Below are positions 45,370-54,402 of a DNA stretch of 64,000 nucleotides, one piece after another. Origin of the DNA: Hyphomicrobiaceae bacterium. GTDB taxonomy: Bacteria; Pseudomonadota; Alphaproteobacteria; Rhizobiales; Ancalomicrobiaceae. The stretch lies in contig JAEULV010000139.1 of the NCBI GenBank assembly GCA_016793065.1, forward strand, positions 37,901-101,900, in the 5' to 3' direction. The position numbers were made by a program, and so were the translations under genes. The notes below the pieces were generated by a model. It worked only from the letters and a program-made list of their open reading frames with translations, did not search any database and was not told the DNA's origin. How positions within the stretch are numbered: position 1 is the first letter of the stretch; the number at the start of each line of letters is the position of its first letter.

Positions 45370-46368
45370 TCACACCGCGCCGATGCGCACCAGGTCATGC
45401 ATGTGGACGAAGCCGACCGGGCGATGGTCGTCGTCCACGGCGAAGATCGAGGTGATGCCCTTGCGGTTCATCATGTCGATGGCGGTGCCGACGAGGGTGT
45501 CGGGTCGCAGGGTCTTGGGATTGGCGGTCATCACCTCCTCGACCTTGAGGTAGATCAGGTCGGGGGAGAGGTGGCGGCGCAGGTCGCCGTCGGTGACGAT
45601 GCCGATCAGGCGGCCGTCGCCGTCGCGGACGCCGACGACGCCGAAGCCCTTGGCGGTCATCGCCAGCAGCGCCTCGCCCATCGGCGTGGCGATGTCGACC
45701 AGCGGCATGCGGTCGTTGCCGTGCATGACATCGCGGATCAGCTTCAGGCTGGCGCCGAGCTTGCCGCCGGGGTGGTAGATGCGGAAGTCGAGGGCGGTGA
45801 AGCCGCGGGCCTCGAGCAGGGCAATGGCGAGCGCGTCGCCGAGCGCCAGCTGCATGGTGGTGGAGGTGGTCGGCGCCAGGCCGTGCGGGCAGGCTTCCTC
45901 GGCGCGCGGCAGTTCGAGCACGTGGTCGGCGGCACGGCCGAGGGTGGACGCGGCCGACGAGGTGATGGCGACGAGCGGCACGGCGAAGCGCCGGGTATAG
46001 GCGATGACCGAGGCGAGTTCGCTGCTCTCGCCGCTCCAGGACAGGGCCAGCACCACGTCGTCGGTGGTGATCATGCCGAGATCGCCGTGACTGGCCTCGC
46101 TGGCATGGACGAAGAACGCCGGCGTGCCGGTGGAGGCGAAGGTCGCGGCCATCTTCGAGCCGATATGGCCGCTCTTGCCGATGCCGGAAATGACGACGCG
46201 GCCGCGCGCAGCGCGCATCAGGTCGACGACGGCGGCGAAGGTGGCGCCGAGGGCACCGGCGAAGGCTTCGGACATCAGCTGCAGGCCGGCGATCTCGTTG
46301 CCGATGGTGCGATAGGCGCTGGCGACGGTTTCGCCGATCGGCGCGGATTTCTCGGTGGCTGCGGACAT
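45370..46368 (-). CDS. Arabinose-5-phosphate isomerase, KpsF/GutQ (KdsD) family
   Basis: The 332-residue protein has an SIS sugar isomerase domain (about 45-180: 'VVISGIGKSGHIGSKMAATFASTGTPAFF', given here in its family block, with 'SHGDLGMI' and 'SWSGES') followed by two CBS domains (about 205-330). It interconverts ribulose-5-phosphate and arabinose-5-phosphate, the first step to Kdo of LPS. The symbol kdsD is likely but no Kdo genes adjoin it. It is divergent from the outer-membrane protein gene across 130 bases. Confidence 0.9.
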   Translation of the reverse strand: MSAATEKSAPIGETVASAYRTIGNEIAGLQLMSEAFAGALGATFAAVVDLMRAARGRVVISGIGKSGHIGSKMAATFASTGTPAFFVHASEASHGDLGMITTDDVVLALSWSGESSELASVIAYTRRFAVPLVAITSSAASTLGRAADHVLELPRAEEACPHGLAPTTSTTMQLALGDALAIALLEARGFTALDFRIYHPGGKLGASLKLIRDVMHGNDRMPLVDIATPMGEALLAMTAKGFGVVGVRDGDGRLIGIVTDGDLRRHLSPDLIYLKVEEVMTANPKTLRPDTLVGTAIDMMNRKGITSIFAVDDDHRPVGFVHMHDLVRIGAV

Positions 46369-46468
46369 GATCTCACTTCGCCTCGTTTGGAGGGGCGTTC
46401 TAACAAGATGAGGCGGGGTTCGAAAGCGGCAAATTCGCCGGGGCCGGCCGAGGCGGGTTCAGGAAGGG

Positions 46469-46496
46469 TTAACCATAGCGCTTTAGGGTCGTTTAA
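46469..46496 (+). promoter_or_regulatory. CtrA half-site plus near-match CtrA box
   Basis: TTAACCAT (46469-46476) is the extended CtrA half-site. It is followed by TTTA-GGGTCGT-TTAA (46482-46496), with 7 of 8 defined bases. The pair ends 36 bases before the start codon of the outer-membrane protein gene. Confidence 0.4.
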
Positions 46497-46532
46497 CGAA
46501 TGGCGCCGCCGTCCGCGCCGGTGGTTCGATCG

Positions 46533-48218
46533 ATGTTTCGCCTGCTTGTCGCCTCGACTGTTGCCCTGGCATTGCCCGGCCTCGCGCTGGCGCAACAGGC
46601 GTCGTCGCGGACACAGCCGGCGCAGCCGATCTTGCCGAATTTCGCGGCGCAGCCGACAATGCCGGTCGCGACCGCCGACGAGGCGCAGATCGCCGGCCAG
46701 CCGGCCGCCGGCAAGGGCAAATCCGGCGTGCGGCAAGTGGGCGGCGGCCAGCGGCCGGCGGCGAACGCGATGGGTGGGACAGCCACTCCCTGGCTTGGTG
46801 GCAGCATCGATCCGCAGGAGCCGGGCGCGACGGAGAAACCGGCCGAGGTGGTGGATTTCACCGGCAACGAGCCGGTGCAGCCCGGCAAGCCGGGAAAACC
46901 GGTTCCTGGCAACCGGACACCGTCGACGGCCGCGACCAAGGCGAAAGCCGTGCCACCGACCGACCTGACCGGCAGCATCCGGCCGACGAGTACCGTGGTG
47001 ACGCCGACGGCGCCAATGGCGGCGACGCAGCCGGTGCCGCGTTCGCCGGCGCTCGACCCCTATGCCGAGCCGACCGAGGATGACGGCTATACGCCGCTCG
47101 GGCTGCGGCTCGGGACGTTCACGATCAAGCCGACGGTTGAGATCGGCGGCGGCTATACCTCCAACGTCTCGGGATCGAGCGGCGGGCGTGGCGGCAGTCT
47201 CTACCGGGTGAATACCGAAACCACCGGTGCGTCCGACTGGTCGCGCCATGCGCTGGACTTCACGCTGCGCGGATCGTTCACCGGCTATCCGGCGGCGAGC
47301 GACCAGAACAACCCGACGCTGTCCGGCAATCTCAAGGGCCGGATCGACATCACCGAACTGACCCGCGCCGACGTGGAGGCGCGGCTGTCGCGGTCGCGGG
47401 AGTCGTCGACCAGCGCCAACAATCCGGCCGGGACCTCGGTGCCGTCGACGATCCTCGGGCTTGGCGCCTCGGCGGGGGTGACCCATGCAATCGGTCGGCT
47501 GAGCTTCGGCCTGCGCGGCGATCTCGACCGGACGACCTATTCGGGCGGGGAACTGGCCGGCGGCGGCGCCATCGGCACGATCGGCGATCGCGACAATTTC
47601 GCCAGCGTGGTGGCGCTTCGGTCGACCTACGAGATTTCGCCGGCGGTGAAGCCCTATGTCGAGCTGCAATATCGCCGGCGCGACTTCGACAAGCGGATCG
47701 ACAGCGCCGGCTATGCCCGCTCGGGCAGCGGCTGGGGCCTGCGCACCGGTGTGGCGCTTGACAACGGCTCGACCCTGAAGGGCGAGCTCGGCATGGGCTA
47801 TGTCAGCCTGTCGACCGACGACGTTCGCCTCGGGGATCTGCGCGGGGTGACGATCGACGGTTCGCTCGCCTGGTCGCCGACGCGGCTGACGACGGCGACG
47901 CTGACGCTGGCGACGGCGCTGGAGCCGACGACGGTGGCGAATTCGGCCGGCACGGTCGCCTATACCGGGACGGTGGCGCTGAGCCATGCCCTGCGGCGCA
48001 ATCTGGCGGTGGATGTCAGCGCGACGACGACGCGGACCGAATATCAGGGCGTCGATCTCACCGAAACCAGCTATGGCGCCAGCGCCGGGCTGACCTGGAA
48101 GTTCAACCGCGAAGCCGCCGCCTTCGTGCGCGGAACCTACACCCGCGAGACGTCATCGACGCCCGGCAGCGGCTCGAACGCCGTCGAGGTCTATACCGGC
48201 CTGCGGCTGTCGCGCTGA
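46533..48218 (+). CDS. Outer-membrane beta-barrel protein (BBP2-like)
   Basis: The 561-residue protein starts with a signal peptide MFRLLVASTVALALPGLALAQ. A disordered Pro/Ala/Thr-rich region follows (about 22-195). The rest, about 360 residues, is a chain of amphipathic strands with alternating pattern ('GVALDNGSTLKGELGMGY', 'AAFVRGTYTRETSS', 'AVEVYTGLRLSR'), as in outer-membrane beta-barrel family 2 proteins. The family is often linked to exopolysaccharide genes, but none adjoins it. The ATG at 46500 keeps the frame open but would disturb the signal peptide and overlap the CtrA-like site. Function unknown. Confidence 0.82.
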   Translation: MFRLLVASTVALALPGLALAQQASSRTQPAQPILPNFAAQPTMPVATADEAQIAGQPAAGKGKSGVRQVGGGQRPAANAMGGTATPWLGGSIDPQEPGATEKPAEVVDFTGNEPVQPGKPGKPVPGNRTPSTAATKAKAVPPTDLTGSIRPTSTVVTPTAPMAATQPVPRSPALDPYAEPTEDDGYTPLGLRLGTFTIKPTVEIGGGYTSNVSGSSGGRGGSLYRVNTETTGASDWSRHALDFTLRGSFTGYPAASDQNNPTLSGNLKGRIDITELTRADVEARLSRSRESSTSANNPAGTSVPSTILGLGASAGVTHAIGRLSFGLRGDLDRTTYSGGELAGGGAIGTIGDRDNFASVVALRSTYEISPAVKPYVELQYRRRDFDKRIDSAGYARSGSGWGLRTGVALDNGSTLKGELGMGYVSLSTDDVRLGDLRGVTIDGSLAWSPTRLTTATLTLATALEPTTVANSAGTVAYTGTVALSHALRRNLAVDVSATTTRTEYQGVDLTETSYGASAGLTWKFNREAAAFVRGTYTRETSSTPGSGSNAVEVYTGLRLSR

Positions 48219-48260
48219 CGGAGGGGATGCGGGCTTTGGCGCTGGCCTTGATCCGGGCCG

Positions 48261-48306
48261 CCCCTCATCCGCCCTTCGGGCACCTTCTTCCCGGAGGGGA
48301 GAAGGG
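48261..48306. repeat. RIME-like palindromic repeat, copy A
   Basis: The copy has the arrangement CCCTCATCCGCCCTTCGGG-CACCTTCTTCCC and ends in GGGGAGAAGGG. It is the typical intergenic mosaic element of rhizobia and relatives. It lies between the convergent outer-membrane protein and helicase genes and is inverted relative to copy B. Confidence 0.8.
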
Positions 48307-48390
48307 AAAAGGCGGGAAATCGCGCGAAATCGGGAGGGAAGGGCGGCATTCGCCTGTCGATTAGGCACGGGCTTGCTGCAACGTCACCTC

Positions 48391-48437
48391 TCCCTTCTCC
48401 CGCTTGCGGGAGAAGGTGGCCGAAGGCCGGATGAGGG
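48391..48437. repeat. RIME-like palindromic repeat, copy B
   Basis: The copy begins TCCCTTCTCCCGCTTGCGGG, continues AGAAGGTGGCCGAAGGCCGG, and ends ATGAGGG. It is the same element as copy A on the opposite strand, about 85 bases away, so the pair can fold into one large hairpin. Confidence 0.8.
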
Positions 48438-48465
48438 TGTTGCGGGCGGCCTTACCGCCTCGATG

Positions 48466-51400
48466 TCACTTCTTGCCCTTGTTTTCCAGTTCGGCCTTGA
48501 GGGCCATCAGTTTGGCGAACGGGTTGTCCGGATCGATCGGGCGGTCGGGGCGCTTGGGCTTCTCGGTCCGGGTCAGGTCGCGTTCGGGGCGCGGCGTGCG
48601 GTCCTGGTCGGGGCGCTTCTCGAAGCGGCGCTCAAAGCGCTGGTTGCCGCCGGCGGCGCGGTTTTCCTCGGGACGGGCGTCGCCGCCCTGCGGGGCGCGG
48701 TTGCCCTGCGGGCCACGGCCGCCGTCGCGACGCGGGCCGCGATCGCCCTGGGGACGCTCGCCGCGATTGTCGCCACGGTTATCGCCGCGGGCGCCACGAC
48801 CCTCGCCGCGCGGGCCGCCGCGTTCGCCGTCGCGACGGGGATGCTGGCCATCGCGACGCTCAAAGCGGCCGGGACGCCAGATCTCGATCTCGACGGTTTC
48901 CGGCTCGGCCGGAGCTTCGGTCTCGGCGGTTTCAGTCGCGACCTCGGCCTCGGGCTCGACGGTCTCGATCGCGGCGGCGGCCGGCTCGTCGACGGTCTCG
49001 GCGATCGGGGCTTCGGCAGCATCCGCCTCGACCGGCGCCTCAACCGGCGCCTCGACGACCGTCTCGACAACGGCTTCAGCCGGCGCTTCGGCGTCGGTCC
49101 CGGACGGCGCGGCGGCTTCCGGCGCGGCTTCGGCGACGAGCGGGGCGGGTTGGGCCTCGACCGGCTTCGGCTTGGCGACGGTGCGCTTCTCCATCCGGTA
49201 GCCGAGCGACTTCAGGATCATGTGCATGTCTTCGGTGTTGGCACCGAGCAGCGAAGTCATGGCGAGGGTGACTGTGAAGCCGCCGCCCTGGGCGATGGCG
49301 CCGGTGGGCGGCGCGACCGTCGGGTCGAGCGGCTTCCAGGCGATCAGCGGGCGGATGATGTCGGCGAGACGCTCGAGGATGTCGAGACGGACGGCGCGCT
49401 CGCCGCAGACGCGGAAGCCGAAGATCTTGTAGAGCTGCGGCGCGAAGGTGGCGTCGGTCTTGATCGAGGTGCGGCCGGAGGCCGACAGGGTGGCGAGCTC
49501 GGCGCGGCCGGGCACTTCCATGGCGTTGTTCTTCAGCGCCCAGAGCAGGGCGATCAGCGCCGACGGCGCCGGCTTCAGCAGCGCCGGCACGAAGATGTGG
49601 TAGGCGCCGAAGCGGATGCCGTATTTGCGCAGGCCGGCGCGCTGGGGCTGGTCGAGGCTCTTGACGTCCTCGGCGACCTGCTGACGCTCGACGACGCCGA
49701 GCTTCTCGACGATCTGGAAGGCGAGGCCGCGGGCCATGCCCTCGAGGTCCTGGGCGTCGCGCAGGTCGGTCAGCGGCTTCAGCAGCGTTTCGACATGGGC
49801 CTTGAGCCAGAGGTCGAGGCGAGTCTGGACCTTGTCGTGGGCGGGGCCGGTCAGCTGCTCGTCGGCGAGCAGGGTGAAGCCGGGCTTCAGCGCCTCCTCG
49901 CCGGCGACGAGGCGGGCGACCGGCTCGCCGATCCAGCGGATCGTGCCGTCGATCGACAGGACGATGTCCTTGTTGGCGGCGTTGGAGAACTTCTCCGCGC
50001 GCGTCTCGATCTCGCTGGCGAGTGCCTTGGCGGCGGCGTTGCGCACTGCCTTGGCGTCCTGGCCCTCGGCGGTCACATCCGCCTGGAACCGGAAACCGGC
50101 GAGATGGCCGACCCGATGGCCTTCGACCATCACATCACCATCGGGGGAAATCTGCGCTTCGAGCATGGCATTCTCTCTGAGACGTCGCATCAACACGGAA
50201 GTGCGCCTGTCGACGAAACGCTGGGTAAGGCGTTCGTGCAAGGCGTCGGATAGTCCATTTTCGATCTCGCGGGTTTTCTCCCGCCAATGGCTCGGGTCTT
50301 TTACCCAATCCGGACGGTTTGCCACATAAGTCCACGTTCGGATATGGGCAATACGATTGGACAGGGTATCTATGTCACCTTCGCGTCGATCGGCCTGGGC
50401 GATCTGCTTGGCAAACCAGTCGTCTGGAATGGCGCCGTCGCGGATCAGGAACTCGTAGATGGTGGTAATCAGTTCGGCGTGGTTGGCCGGCGCGATCTTG
50501 CGGTAATCGGGGACGAGGCAGACATCCCAAAGCAATTCCACGCGAATTGCGCTGGTGGCGAGGTCGCGGATCTCCGGCTGACGGGCGGCGAACTCGAGCG
50601 CGGTCAGATCGTCGGCCGGCGGCGCCCGGGTCAGGCCGTCTTCGTTCGGGGCGATTTCGAGCGAGCGGCGCAGGGCGTCTAGCGAGCGAAAATCCAGCCG
50701 CGGGTTGCGCCATTGCAACACCCGAACCGGGTCGAACTTGTGGGTTTCCAGAGCCTTGACGGTTTCGTCGTCGAAGGGATCGACCCGACCGGTGACGCCA
50801 AAGGTGCCATCGCGGGTGTGGCGACCGGCGCGGCCGGCGACCTGGCCGAGCTCTGCGAGGGTCAGCTGGCGGTACTGATAGCCGTCGAACTTGCGATTGC
50901 CGGCAAAGGCGACGTGGTCGACGTCGAGATTGAGGCCCATGCCGATGGCGTCGGTGGCGACGAGGTAGTCGACATCGCCGTTCTGGAACAGTTCGACCTG
51001 GGCGTTGCGGGTGCGCGGGCTGAGGGCGCCCATGACCACGGCGGCGCCGCCCGACTGGCGGCGGATCAGCTCGGCGATGGCGTAGACCTCTTCCGAGGAG
51101 AAGGCGACGATGGCCGAGCGGGCCGGCAGGCGGGTGATCTTCTTCTGGCCGGAATAAGTCAGCACCGACATGCGCGGCCGGGTGACGACGTTGATGCCGG
51201 GAATGAGCTTTTCCAGCAGGCCGCGCATGGTCAGCGCGCCGAGCAGCAGCGTTTCCTCGCGGCCGCGGCTGTTGAGGATGCGGTCGGTGAAGACGTGACC
51301 GCGCTCGAGATCGCCCGCGAGTTGGATTTCGTCGATGGCGAGAAAGGCGACGTCGATGTCGCGCGGCATGGCCTCGACGGTCGACACCCAGAAGCGGGGA

Positions 51401-51645
51401 TGCGGCGGAATGATCCGCTCCTCGCCGGTGATGAGCGCGACGGCGCCCTCGCCGACACGGGCGGCGACGCGGGCATAGACCTCACGGGCAAGCAGGCGCA
51501 GCGGCAGACCGATCATGCCGCTCGAATGGGTGAGCAGCCGCTCGATGGCGAGATGGGTCTTGCCGGTATTGGTAGGCCCCAGGACGGCCGTGACACCGCG
51601 CCCCCGAAGGGAGGGTGGAAGGGGCGCTTTCACGACGGTACTCAT
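48466..51645 (-). CDS. Suv3-like DExH-box RNA helicase with RGG-rich tail
   Basis: The 1059-residue protein starts MSTVVKAPLPPSLRGRGVTA. Walker A is 'LGPTNTGKTHLAIERLL', motif II is 'LAIDEIQLAGD', motif VI is 'QVAGRAGRHTRDG', and a Suv3-type C-terminal region follows to about residue 800. These are the marks of the alphaproteobacterial relatives of the mitochondrial degradosome helicase. Residues about 820-920 are Ala/Glu/Pro-rich and acidic. From about 930 to 1030 there is an Arg/Gly/Asp repeat region ('GGPRGEGRGARGDNRGDNRG'), which should bind RNA or drive condensates. The frame is open to 51729; ATG at 51645 fits the family. Confidence 0.92.
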   Translation of the reverse strand: MSTVVKAPLPPSLRGRGVTAVLGPTNTGKTHLAIERLLTHSSGMIGLPLRLLAREVYARVAARVGEGAVALITGEERIIPPHPRFWVSTVEAMPRDIDVAFLAIDEIQLAGDLERGHVFTDRILNSRGREETLLLGALTMRGLLEKLIPGINVVTRPRMSVLTYSGQKKITRLPARSAIVAFSSEEVYAIAELIRRQSGGAAVVMGALSPRTRNAQVELFQNGDVDYLVATDAIGMGLNLDVDHVAFAGNRKFDGYQYRQLTLAELGQVAGRAGRHTRDGTFGVTGRVDPFDDETVKALETHKFDPVRVLQWRNPRLDFRSLDALRRSLEIAPNEDGLTRAPPADDLTALEFAARQPEIRDLATSAIRVELLWDVCLVPDYRKIAPANHAELITTIYEFLIRDGAIPDDWFAKQIAQADRREGDIDTLSNRIAHIRTWTYVANRPDWVKDPSHWREKTREIENGLSDALHERLTQRFVDRRTSVLMRRLRENAMLEAQISPDGDVMVEGHRVGHLAGFRFQADVTAEGQDAKAVRNAAAKALASEIETRAEKFSNAANKDIVLSIDGTIRWIGEPVARLVAGEEALKPGFTLLADEQLTGPAHDKVQTRLDLWLKAHVETLLKPLTDLRDAQDLEGMARGLAFQIVEKLGVVERQQVAEDVKSLDQPQRAGLRKYGIRFGAYHIFVPALLKPAPSALIALLWALKNNAMEVPGRAELATLSASGRTSIKTDATFAPQLYKIFGFRVCGERAVRLDILERLADIIRPLIAWKPLDPTVAPPTGAIAQGGGFTVTLAMTSLLGANTEDMHMILKSLGYRMEKRTVAKPKPVEAQPAPLVAEAAPEAAAPSGTDAEAPAEAVVETVVEAPVEAPVEADAAEAPIAETVDEPAAAAIETVEPEAEVATETAETEAPAEPETVEIEIWRPGRFERRDGQHPRRDGERGGPRGEGRGARGDNRGDNRGERPQGDRGPRRDGGRGPQGNRAPQGGDARPEENRAAGGNQRFERRFEKRPDQDRTPRPERDLTRTEKPKRPDRPIDPDNPFAKLMALKAELENKGKK

Positions 51646-53150
51646 GCGATTTGAGCTCGGGCCTTGGGGGTCCGGACTGCGGGGCGTTGCCGGATGTCGC
51701 CATCCGGGGTGAGGGTTCACTCTTACCACGGCCCTCCGGCCGGCGCTCGCCTTTTTTCAAGGCCGTGGCGCCGTCGTCGCGGGCAGGCGGACTCATCGCC
51801 CGTTGCAGCCGGGGGGATGGTGAGCGTGGACTCGTCCTGCGTGCGCCGGCCACGGGCGCAAGGGCGACGGCGGCGGGGAAGGATCGGCGAGCAACCTGAA
51901 CGAGTCCGGAACGAAGCACGGCCGAATCGCTGACTCCACCGGATTCACCTCCCGTTCACGGACCAGATGTGGCGCATTGATCTGGCGCATGCACGAAATG
52001 TTGAATCATTCGAATCCACTAGGGTTAACGCGAGCCGGTAACGGTTTACCTGGATGGCTCAATCCGGGACAACGCCCGGGCTGCCGGGTTATACAATCAT
52101 GGCGGGTATTGGCGAATTTCGGGGGCCGGTGTTAACCGGCGGGGGCGAACGGGAACGATCGGGCGACGAATCGCTGATGGCCCGGGTTTCCCGGCTTGTT
52201 CGCGACGAGATGTTGGGGGTGGCGATGGGCAGGCGCCGAGATTTGGCGCGGGCCGACGCAACCGGGGTGCCGCAGGGGAGAGGTGCGTTAACCGGGGTGG
52301 CCCAGAAAGGGACCGCGAGGCGAATTTTGCTGGAAATGCAGAGTTTTAATGAATCATGACCGGCATGGTCCTGATTTTCTCGCCACGGTTCAGAATCGTG
52401 CCGTAGCGGGAACGAGGGGCGCACGAATCGCGTGTTCACCGGGTTTCGGGGTTTGTTCGAGCCATGACGCTCGCCGGGGGCGGTGGCGCGGACAGGGCGG
52501 AAAGCGGCGCATTCGACGCCGTCGTCGGGCGGATCGGCCGTCGACCGGCGTGGTCGCGTGGCGGTGGCGGCGTGGGGGCATGTGGGAGCGCGGCCGGCGG
52601 CGTTGTTAACCTCGGCGTTTCAAATCGGGAATTGCCGAGGCGACGCAAGTGGTTGCGGAAACATGAACGGATCTTGCGCTCGTGAGCGCCGATTTGGAAG
52701 GAACGGCGAAAGCCGGAACGGCCGGGGAGCGAATCGCGGATTCGGCGATCTTCCGGCTTCGTTCACCGCCAGATCTGGCGTGGCGGGTGGTGAGGGCCAC
52801 AAGATGGGTGGGAGCGGAGGCCCTGAGGGCGGAGCGGCGCGAGCGCCGAATTTACCGGTTTGTGCCAGAACTGGAATTTCGCGTTTTTTAACAAGAGATT
52901 AAGCGAATTAACCCCGCTCCGGCGATCGGCTTCATCATCGGGGGCGAGCCGGAACAGGGGCGGGGCGAATCATGGAAAGGGAGATTGCCATGGTTCGTTC
53001 TCCACAAGATGTGGTGGGTGACGAACATGATGGTGCTATCGCTGGGACGGAGGAGCGGCCTGCAAGGCGTGACGACGTGGCCGGCGTTAACCCCGCCGCG
53101 CCAGAGCGGGACAAGGGCGAGCGCGGCGCGGCAGGGTATGGCGCGGGGGA
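51646..53150. other. 1.5-kb region without a convincing gene; GANTC-rich, with a CtrA box
   Basis: Reading frames here have atypical protein composition and no recognisable domain. I count 13 GANTC sites between 51902 and 52971, ten of them within 528 bases and four in 45 bases (51902-51946). TTAACC occurs at 52132, 52288, 52606, 52908 and 53087, and a perfect CtrA box at 52888. It lies upstream of the helicase gene and downstream of the DUF2125 gene. Confidence 0.6.
52888..52902 (+). promoter_or_regulatory. CtrA-type box in the 1.5-kb gap
   Basis: TTAA-CAAGAGA-TTAA is a perfect TTAA-N7-TTAA match, followed six bases later by TTAACC. No confident gene starts downstream within 300 bases on the plus strand; a short frame with AAGGGAG before its ATG at 52990 is possible. 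Confidence 0.5.
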
Positions 53151-54191
53151 TCAGAACAGCGGCGGCAGCGAGCCGAGCGGCAGGCGGCCGAGGGTGACGT
53201 CGCCCTGATCGACGACCAATTGCAGCACCCGCACGGTTTCGTCGCCCTGTTTCTCGGCCTTGCCGAACATCATGAAGCCGGAGGCGAGCAGGGACATTTC
53301 CTCCGGCAGGCCGAGGACGCCGCCGGTGCCGAGTTTGTCGAGGCCGTGGGCGACCAGACGAAGCCGGCCGGAGAGCGTGCCGGTCTCATCCGGGGTCAGG
53401 ATGCCGCTGGCGTCGATGCGGGCGGTGCCGAAATCGAGGGTCGCGGTCTTGAGATCGAGCTTGCCGCCATTGGCGACCCATTGGCGGGCGGCGAGCGGCG
53501 CGTTGGCATAGGGCGGGCGCGGCAGGGCATGGGCGGTGGCATCGACCGACAGCGACATTTCCTTGGGGCCGATGGTGTAATCGCCGGCGGCGAGGGTGAA
53601 TTTCAGTGCCAGCGCCGAGACGTCAAGGTCGATGCCGGGGCCGGACGAGACGGCCGGCGACGGGCGGACGTGGCTTTCGAAATGGCTGGCGGTGAAGCGC
53701 AGCGGGGTTTCGCTCGGCAGACGGAACACCAGATCGAGCGCGTCGGCGGCGAGCGAGCCGCGCGCCATGCCGCGATCGAGGATGCGCACCGAGGACTGCA
53801 GCAGCGTCCATTTGGCCTCGACGCGATGGCCGAGATTGCCGGTGGCGACGAGGGGGGCGTCGGCCTCGAAGATGACGTGCCAGGGATTGTAGATCAGGCC
53901 GACGGCGCGAAAGCCGGCGATCGATCCCGAGGTACGGGTGCGCAGCAGGTCGACGCGGGGATTGGCGCAGCCGATCTCGACGCGGAACGGAAAGCCGCCG
54001 ACCTGACGCTGGTTGCAATCGATGACGATGCCGCGATCGGCGAGCTTGTCGATCTCGACGCCGAGACGATCGTTGATGAGGCCGCTGAGGAACAGCCAGG
54101 CGAAGCTCCAGACGACGGCGACGGCGATGACGGCGCCGACAAGGATGATCTGGCGACGGCTGAAGCGGGGCTTGGCGGGCTGGTCGGTCAT
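53151..54191 (-). CDS. DUF2125 domain-containing protein
   Basis: The 346-residue protein has an N-terminal membrane anchor (about 13-35, 'ILVGAVIAVAVVWSFAWLFL') and a long beta-rich extracytoplasmic domain ('IDCNQRQVGGFPFRVEIGCANP', 'IYNPWHVIFEADAPLVATGNLG'). This is the DUF2125 arrangement, found in alphaproteobacteria, with unknown function; the beta-rich repeats resemble lipid-bridging or BPI-like folds, but that is speculation. It is divergent from chaC. Confidence 0.88.
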   Translation of the reverse strand: MTDQPAKPRFSRRQIILVGAVIAVAVVWSFAWLFLSGLINDRLGVEIDKLADRGIVIDCNQRQVGGFPFRVEIGCANPRVDLLRTRTSGSIAGFRAVGLIYNPWHVIFEADAPLVATGNLGHRVEAKWTLLQSSVRILDRGMARGSLAADALDLVFRLPSETPLRFTASHFESHVRPSPAVSSGPGIDLDVSALALKFTLAAGDYTIGPKEMSLSVDATAHALPRPPYANAPLAARQWVANGGKLDLKTATLDFGTARIDASGILTPDETGTLSGRLRLVAHGLDKLGTGGVLGLPEEMSLLASGFMMFGKAEKQGDETVRVLQLVVDQGDVTLGRLPLGSLPPLF

Positions 54192-54402
54192 CGGGCTCTC
54201 GGCGTTGGCTCAAGGGGCATGCGCATGCATAGCCGGTTTCATGCCGTGCATTCCAGATGGGCGCTGCCGGCGCCGGTCGCCGGTTGACGCGCCGACGACC
54301 ACGACGGCAAATGGAGTCGGCGCGACCAGGGGTCGGGATCCGGACATGCTGGCGTCGGGCGCGACATCTCCGGGCGCAATATCTGAAGACGCAAGGGCAG
54401 TC

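Noticed and set aside
46275..47987. 570-codon minus-strand frame opposite the outer-membrane protein gene
   Set aside because: The translation is Arg-rich and lacks motifs. The plus-strand frame has a signal peptide and beta-strand pattern.
52054..52359. 101-codon plus-strand frame in the 1.5-kb gap
   Set aside because: No ribosome-binding site, no recognised domain, and a Gly/Arg-rich composition. Kept only as part of the non-coding gap.
52483..52902. 139-codon plus-strand frame in the 1.5-kb gap
   Set aside because: The composition looks random, with no domain and no good start, and it ends exactly at the CtrA box.
51646..53150. Claim that this gap is the chromosomal replication origin
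   Set aside because: No DnaA box cluster and no strongly AT-rich unwinding stretch is visible, and the genes usually near the origin in this group (hemE, maf, aroE, coaE, dnaQ) are absent.
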